A stretch of 55,491 bases of DNA from positions 1 through 55,491 of the forward strand of contig NZ_QDIE01000014.1 in assembly GCF_003957255.1 (NCBI RefSeq), in the 5' to 3' direction. The notes under the pieces are model-generated. The model ran no database searches. It was not told where the DNA came from and worked only from the letters and a program-made list of their open reading frames with translations. The first letter of the stretch is position 1. The number at the start of each line of letters is the position of its first letter. Position numbers and translations under genes: made by a program. This stretch comes from Actinotignum sanguinis. GTDB lineage: Bacteria; Actinomycetota; Actinomycetes; Actinomycetales; Actinomycetaceae. Positions 50,713-55,491 of the stretch are shown here, in pieces.

Positions 50713-52104
50713 ATGGCGTACCAAACAGTGAGTCCGTACACCGGTGAACTACTCAAGGAATATCCCACTGCCACGGATGAAGAAGTCAAGAAGGCAGTCG
50801 ACGTTGCCCATGAAGCTTTTTTGGAGTGGCGGGAAACATCGTATGCGCAGCGCGCGCAGGTGCTCCAGAAGGCCGCTGATCTGCTGCGCGAACGCCGCAC
50901 CGAATACGCCTCGATTATTACCAAGGAAATGGGGAAGGTGATCGGGGAGGCAGAAGCGGAAGTCGATATCTGCATCGCGATGTTTGAGGACTATGTGCGC
51001 AATGGTGAGAAGTATCTTGCCACTCGCACGCTCCCCTCGGATAAATACGGGAAGGACTCCGTGCAGCTGCTCTTCCAGCCCCTCGGGGTGCTCTTCATGG
51101 TGGAGCCGTGGAACTTCCCCTACTACCAGATTGTCCGCGTGGCTGCCCCGCAGCTTTTCGCCGGCAATACCCTTATTCTCAAGCACGCCTCCATCGTTCC
51201 GGAATCGGCGGCAACCTTCGTGGAGATCTTCCGCGAAGCGGGCCTACCCGAAGGTTGTTTCCAGAATCTTTACCTCTCCCATGACCAGTCGGAGATTGTG
51301 CTGGCTGATCCGCGCGTGCGCGGGGTCGCGCTTACCGGCTCGGAAGTGGCAGGCGCGGCCATCGCGCAGCTTGCCGGCAAGTACATTAAGAAGTCCACGC
51401 TGGAATTGGGCGGGGCTGATGCCTTTATCGTGCTCGAGGATGCTGATATTGATAAGACGGTTGCGTGGGCGGTTACCGGCCGGCATTGGAATGCCGGGCA
51501 GGTGTGCTGCTCGTCCAAGCGCATGATCGTTGTGGATGCTGTGTATGACGAATTCCTGGCGAAGTACCGGGAAGGCGTCAAGCAGCTCAAGGCCGGGGAC
51601 CCGATGGATCGGGAAACCACCTTGGCACCGCTATCCTCGGCGGCAGCGAAGCGTGATCTGGCCAAGCAGCTGGAAGAAGCTATTGCGGAAGGTGCGAAGG
51701 CTGAAGAAGCGGGAATTGAGCTACCCGAGCACGGTAACTTCTTCCAGCCCACGATCCTCACGGAGATCCCCGCGGGCGCCCGGTGCCGCTATACGGAATT
51801 CTTCGGGCCGGTCTCCCAGATTTACCGGGTCAAGGACGAAGAAGAGGCAATTACCCTCGCCAATGATTCCCCGTACGGCTTGGGCGGTTCGGTCTTCACC
51901 GAGGATCTGGAACGCGGCAAGCGGGTAGCCGCACGGCTGGATACCGGGATGGTCTATCTCAACCATCCCACCGCGGTCGCGGCGGATATCCCCTTCGGCG
52001 GCGTGAAGAACTCCGGCTATGGGCATGAGCTCATTGACCTGGGTATTCACGAATTTGTCAATATCAAGGTGGTGGCTAATTCGCCTATCGACGGTGAATT
52101 CTAA
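50713..52104 (+). CDS. Aldehyde dehydrogenase, likely succinate-semialdehyde dehydrogenase
   Basis: 463 residues, ATG at 50713 with CGGAGG upstream. NAD(P)-dependent ALDH fold: EPWNFPYYQIVRVAAPQL, LTGSEVAGAAI, ELGGADAFIVLEDADI with the general-base Glu, and catalytic Cys265 in GQVCCSSKR. The overall sequence (SPYTGELLKEYPTATDEEV start, LGIHEFVNIKVV end) is closest to the Sad/GabD-type semialdehyde dehydrogenases. Next to it, converging, is a GABA/amino-acid permease gene. With no GABA transaminase here, a complete GABA pathway cannot be claimed. Confidence 0.88.
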   Translation: MAYQTVSPYTGELLKEYPTATDEEVKKAVDVAHEAFLEWRETSYAQRAQVLQKAADLLRERRTEYASIITKEMGKVIGEAEAEVDICIAMFEDYVRNGEKYLATRTLPSDKYGKDSVQLLFQPLGVLFMVEPWNFPYYQIVRVAAPQLFAGNTLILKHASIVPESAATFVEIFREAGLPEGCFQNLYLSHDQSEIVLADPRVRGVALTGSEVAGAAIAQLAGKYIKKSTLELGGADAFIVLEDADIDKTVAWAVTGRHWNAGQVCCSSKRMIVVDAVYDEFLAKYREGVKQLKAGDPMDRETTLAPLSSAAAKRDLAKQLEEAIAEGAKAEEAGIELPEHGNFFQPTILTEIPAGARCRYTEFFGPVSQIYRVKDEEEAITLANDSPYGLGGSVFTEDLERGKRVAARLDTGMVYLNHPTAVAADIPFGGVKNSGYGHELIDLGIHEFVNIKVVANSPIDGEF

Positions 52105-52175
52105 TCCCTGACTCCCGCGGCCCCGAGCGGCCCCGAGCGGCCGTGGATAGCCCAATCTCCCGCGGGCCAGATACG

Positions 52176-52207
52176 CCGGGGCGGGATGCATCAGCATCCC
52201 GCCCCGG
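52176..52207. terminator. Bidirectional terminator between dehydrogenase and permease
   Basis: CCGGGGCGGGATGC (52176-52189), loop ATCA, GCATCCCGCCCCGG (52194-52207): perfect 14-bp stem. A two-mismatch copy of the repeat motif (CCGTCGTCGTAAC) starts at 52208. Confidence 0.88.
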
Positions 52208-52230
52208 CCGTCGTCGTAACCCTTTAAGAA

Positions 52231-53685
52231 CTACGCGCGCGCATGGCGCTTCTCACGCGAAACTTTCACCTGGTACGCGATCGTGAGGAGTAGCAACCAG
52301 GCCGGACCCACGAAAACCGCCACCCGGTAGGCGTCTTGGAAAAGCATGAGCACCACGCAGGCCGCCAGCGCCACCAGCACAAAAATGCTGGAGGCCAGGC
52401 CGCCGGGGAGCTTGTAGGTGAGGCTCGCCACGCGTTCCGGGCCGAGTGCGGCGCGGAATTTCAGCTGGGTGATCATGACCATTGTCCAGTTGATAATCCC
52501 GGCGATAAGGGCGATGGAAAGTAGATACCCGAATGCGAAGTTCGGGAAAGCGAAGACCACAACCACTGCCACAACGGTGACGGCCGAGGAGGTCAGAATC
52601 CCCACGTACGGCGTGCCCGCTCGTGAAAGTGTGGCGAAAATACGCGGGGCGTTACCTTGTTGCGCCAGCGAATAGAGCATGCGGCCGTTGGAGTACAGTC
52701 CGGAATTGTAGACGGACAGCGCCGCGGTGAGCACCACGAAATTGAGGATATGGGCCGCGAAGGTGATCCCTACCGAGTCGAAAATCTGGACGAAGGGGCT
52801 GGCATGCCCGTCGATGCTGCGCCACGGGATGACCGCCATAATAATGGCGAGCGACAGCACGTAGAAAATGAGGATGCGCTGAATCACCAGGTTGATGGCG
52901 CGTGGGATAGAGCGGCGTGGGTCGTCTGCCTCACCGGCGGTGATGCCGATGAGTTCGATGCCGCCGAAACTGAACATGACGACGACGAAAGCGAAAGTCG
53001 CGCCTTGGAGGCCGTTGGGGAAAACCAGCTCGGCGAAAGAGGTTCCGGGCGGGACCTGGTGAGGTTCTTGGAGCCCGACGACAAGCACAAGAATGCCCAG
53101 CACGATCATTCCGATAATTGCGATGACCTTGACGAGCGCGAACCAGAATTCGAATTCACCGAAGGCTCGTACCCCGAGTAGGTTGACGGCCGTGATGAAG
53201 ACCAGGCAGAACGCGGCGGTGAGCCACGTGGGGACCGCCGGGAACCAGTAATTGATATAGAGGCCGACGACGGATAGTTCCGACATCGCCACGAAAATGT
53301 AGTTAAACCAGTAATTCCAGCCCGAGATAAAGCCGGCGCGCGGGCTCCAGTATGTATAGGCGTAATGGGAGAAAGCGCCGGGCACCGGTTCGTGCACGCT
53401 CATCTCACCCAGGGCGCGCATAACAAGGTAAATCGTGCATCCGCCGATGAGATAGACGAAAAGGATAGCCGGACCGGCCAAACTGATGGAGGAAGCTGAG
53501 CCGTAGAAGAGGCCCGTTCCGATGGCCCCGCCCAGCGCGATCATCTGGATATGGCGATTGTGCAGATCTCGGTGCAGGTGGGCTGCGTGGGTAGTGGCGT
53601 GGGTGCCGGTTGCTGCGGGTGCGCTGGTAGTCGGCGTTCCCGGCGCCGGAGTGCCGGACGGAGCCGGCGTGGAATTCGTGGACAT
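52231..53685 (-). CDS. APC-family amino acid permease (GabP/CycA-like)
   Basis: 484 residues from the ATG at 53685 (GGGAAAG upstream); an ATG at 53721 (AAGG upstream) would add 12. Twelve helices; the AAT-family start LHNRHIQMIALGGAIGTGLFYGS, followed by PGAFSHYAYTYWSPRAGFISGWNYWF and ELSVVGLYINYWFP, is typical of GabP, CycA and AnsP proteins. The 40 residues before helix 1 are Pro/Thr/Ala-rich. It imports GABA, D-alanine/D-serine/glycine or similar amino acids with protons. Neighbouring SSADH favours GABA, but this is weak. Confidence 0.9.
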   Translation of the reverse strand: MSTNSTPAPSGTPAPGTPTTSAPAATGTHATTHAAHLHRDLHNRHIQMIALGGAIGTGLFYGSASSISLAGPAILFVYLIGGCTIYLVMRALGEMSVHEPVPGAFSHYAYTYWSPRAGFISGWNYWFNYIFVAMSELSVVGLYINYWFPAVPTWLTAAFCLVFITAVNLLGVRAFGEFEFWFALVKVIAIIGMIVLGILVLVVGLQEPHQVPPGTSFAELVFPNGLQGATFAFVVVMFSFGGIELIGITAGEADDPRRSIPRAINLVIQRILIFYVLSLAIIMAVIPWRSIDGHASPFVQIFDSVGITFAAHILNFVVLTAALSVYNSGLYSNGRMLYSLAQQGNAPRIFATLSRAGTPYVGILTSSAVTVVAVVVVFAFPNFAFGYLLSIALIAGIINWTMVMITQLKFRAALGPERVASLTYKLPGGLASSIFVLVALAACVVLMLFQDAYRVAVFVGPAWLLLLTIAYQVKVSREKRHARA

Positions 53686-53721
53686 AGAGGTCTTTCCCGA
53701 TATGTGAGGAATGTGCTGCAT

Positions 53722-54287
53722 TAGCGCCTTGAGCTTATCGCCTTCACCGCCCGGGTGGGGAATTGTGGGCTATGTGGACAGGTGCGAAGGTGCGCTGGAT
53801 GCGTTCTGACGGAGTGGGGGCGGAGTAGGTGCGGAGTAGGCGCGGAGGCGCTGGGCGGTGTGGGAGCGGGCAGGGGAAGGATCCGGGGAGGTGTCGGGCA
53901 GACGTCGCCGCGTGCATAGTCACGCAGCGGGTGTACCCGGCCCGGCTAAAGGCGTGAGGTCGCTGAGGGGCTGGACGGGACTTTGGTCGAAAAGTTGAAT
54001 ACAAAGGTATATTAATTCCATTGATGAATCCTTGAGCTGGGAAAATGCATATCTTAAATAAAATCGGAATGTTAATATGGCGCGAAATTAAAAGGAAAAA
54101 ACACCGTGAGTGGCGGTGGTCACAGAGTTCCGAAAATCTCATCATTCCCGTATATTAATAGAGCGCAATAAAGTATTGTGACTGTTGTGGCAGGTGCTCA
54201 GTGGAGTGCACGGCTGGCGAATGGGATCGGTCGATAAAGCCTTTACTGAGGAATTCATGCCATGGACATACGTTTATAGGAGTAGAC
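53722..54287. other. Long spacer before the poly-G surface-protein gene
   Basis: No convincing gene. Its last 300 bases are strikingly AT-rich for this genome, with the 9-mer TATATTAAT at 54008-54016 and 54151-54159. This fits a strong or transferred promoter region for the surface-protein gene; -10 candidates such as TATTGT near 54173 cannot be fixed by eye. Confidence 0.5.
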
Positions 54288-55123
54288 ATGCAGTTGAAGA
54301 AGATTGTGGCTGGCGCTACCTTTGGTGTCATGCTCGCCGCGGGGGGGGGGGTGTAGCTTACGCTGCTCCTGCCGCGCCTGATGCACCGCAGGTGACCGCT
54401 GCCGATACCACGGCGGCTGAAAAGGCTGTGGCCGATGCCAAGGCGAAGCTTGCTGAGTTCCCCACCGCTGAGGAAATCCAGGCTCAGATCGACGAGCAGA
54501 AGGGCTACGTCGAAATTCAGAAGGGCACCCTCAGCTACGCTGAAGAAGCTCTCGATAAGTTCAATGCTTCCGCCGAGTACACCGCAGCCTCCGAAGAAGT
54601 TGCGAAGTGGGAAGCCGCCTACATTGAAGCCGAGAAGGCCCTCAAGGCCGATCCGAGCGACGTTGGCAACAAGGTCGCTGCGGAAATGAATAAGAAGGAA
54701 CTCGACAAGGCTCAGGCCAAGCTCGACGAATTCAACAAGAAGGCCGAAGCGCTTGAGATCCGGGTTTCCAATGCCAAGGCCACGCTGACCGAGCTTGAAG
54801 TTGGCGTTGCTGGTCTGAACGACAAGCTTGCTGCTCGTGCGGCTGCTGAAAAGGCTGTTGCGGATGCGCAGAAGGCTCTTGACGCGCTGAAGGGCCAGAC
54901 CCCCAAGGTTGACCCCAAGGCGGATCCGAAGGCTGAAAAGCCCGCGCCGAAGGCCGATCCCAAGAAGGATGCCGATAAGAAGGCTGACCCCAAGAAGGAA
55001 GTCAAGAAGGCTGACGCCAAGAAGCTGGCCAACTCCGGTGTTGATGCCGGTGCGGCTGCCGGTGGCGCTGCTCTGCTCCTCCTGGCCGGTGGTGCCTTCG
55101 TGGCCTACCGCAAGTTTGCCTAA
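54288..55123 (+). pseudogene. Sortase-anchored coiled-coil surface protein, OUT OF FRAME at a poly-G tract (possible phase-variable CDS)
   Basis: The ATG at 54288 has a proper AGGAG at 54278-54282 and starts a signal peptide (MQLKKIVAGATFGVMLAA). This frame hits TAG at 54354-54356, right after an 11-G run at 54341-54351. The remainder, GVAYAAPAAPDAPQ onward, is open in another frame to 55123. Nine or twelve G would join the two; ten or eleven would not. The mature part is a Lys/Glu/Ala-rich coiled coil (about 25-225), a repeated PKADPKADPKAEK stalk, then LANSG (sortase signal variant), a hydrophobic helix and the tail YRKFA. Read as a wall-anchored surface protein, OFF here; a sequencing error in the homopolymer is the alternative. 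Confidence 0.8.
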
Positions 55124-55262
55124 GCAAACCTGCCTCTGGCACTAAAAACAGTTCCGAGGCTGGTTGCCATTAGGTTATTCATCCTCAACTGTTTCATCGT
55201 TTCACGCGGAATGGGTCCGGGTGGGTTAATAGACAAAATTAGTTGCTAATGGCGGCGTGTCG

Positions 55263-55491
55263 TTAACGTCCGATCTGGCCTTTACGGATGTTTAGACCGT
55301 CTTCCCAGGGGTGTTCGGTATCGATATGGGTATCAATCTCGACGGGCTTATCACTAGGCGTACTAACCGGTTCCTTCCTTGGTTGGATCGTGTTTGACAC
55401 GAAATCAGACATCGGCTGCGTGTTGATCGACCTGGAATAAAGCCAGTAATCCAGGGCGGTGAGCAGGTGAGACTCAGACCAGCCACGGTGG
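55263..55491 (-). CDS. Partial gene at right edge, C-terminal 75 residues
   Basis: Minus-strand frame with stop at 55263-55265, open to the window edge, so no start is seen. Residues include HRGWSESHLLTALDYWLYSR and, near the end, EHPWEDGLNIRKGQIGR. The sequence is hydrophilic and reads as real coding DNA, but I do not recognise the family. The middle is Pro/Asp/Lys-rich and disordered. It converges on the surface-protein gene. Confidence 0.55.
   Translation of the reverse strand, partial: HRGWSESHLLTALDYWLYSRSINTQPMSDFVSNTIQPRKEPVSTPSDKPVEIDTHIDTEHPWEDGLNIRKGQIGR

Noticed and set aside
53744-54145. 133-codon open frame on the minus strand in the spacer before the surface gene
   Set aside because: Composition changes from AT-rich to GC-rich along it, no ribosome-binding site, no recognisable protein character.
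54185-54287. Upstream in-frame extension (TTG at 54185) of the poly-G surface protein
   Set aside because: It joins the mature frame without a signal peptide, whereas the ATG at 54288 has AGGAG and a perfect signal sequence in the other frame.
55292-55486. 64-codon minus-strand frame at the right edge
   Set aside because: Another frame on the same strand (55263-55491) reads as far better coding sequence and runs off the window.

Overview
The window looks like chromosomal DNA of a high-G+C actinobacterium, most likely of the family Actinomycetaceae (Actinomyces/Actinotignum/Actinobaculum-like). The reasons are GC-rich codon use, frequent GTG starts, mycothiol genes (mshA-mshB), DUF3263, DUF3027 and LytR_C proteins, a cell-division Glp (MoeA-like) plus SepX/GlpR-like pair, a CIRCE-controlled solitary groEL, and surface proteins with variant sortase motifs. 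The genus is an inference; no rRNA is present. Two tRNAs (Arg-CCT, Ala-CGC) are seen, and no CRISPR array, intact insertion sequence or prophage.

Layout. 1-6.1 kb: small membrane protein, sortase-anchored surface protein, ung, DUF3263, LytR_C protein, and groEL behind two CIRCE operators. 6.1-15 kb: HD-domain protein, SDR plus PlsC, a sensor kinase/response regulator pair, and PspA plus a TPM-domain protein (envelope stress). 15-22 kb: cold-shock protein, DUF3027, manA with a large odd insertion, NCS2 purine permease, MFS exporter plus DtxR-type regulator. 22-27.7 kb: NlpC/P60 hydrolase, UspA, tRNA-Arg, a zeta-type toxin with an unrecognised small partner, and mshA-mshB. 27.7-38 kb: very large degenerate helicase-like protein, mscL, SAF, FmdB, 5-FTHF cyclo-ligase, then Glp-SepX/GlpR. 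38-42.3 kb: tRNA-Ala, a decayed Abi-like gene, LacI regulator, nucleoside hydrolase and MFS transporter. 42.3-50.3 kb: MacB/FtsX-type ABC exporter, thrC, ribokinase, HAD hydrolase, membrane protein. 50.3-55.5 kb: semialdehyde dehydrogenase, amino-acid permease, a surface protein whose signal peptide is broken by an 11-G run, and a partial gene at the right edge.

How the parts connect. Three phased operator arrays are visible. Three 11-bp direct repeats precede the response-regulator gene, and four of the same kind precede the ABC exporter operon 34 kb away, so the exporter is probably a target of that two-component system. A GTTAC-type array with 11/10/11 spacing covers the nlpC promoter and resembles an MtrA site. 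The LacI gene and the nucleoside hydrolase-MFS pair share one palindromic operator, and ribokinase may feed on the released ribose.

The most notable signals are: (i) the poly-G tract at 54341-54351, which fits phase variation of a sortase-anchored coiled-coil protein, read here as OFF; (ii) a 13-bp motif, GCGTCGTCGTWCC, found exactly eight times and often directly behind terminator hairpins; (iii) the regulator/exporter repeat arrays; (iv) the zeta toxin module next to tRNA-Arg and the Abi-like relic next to tRNA-Ala. All calls were made by reading the sequence without database searches.
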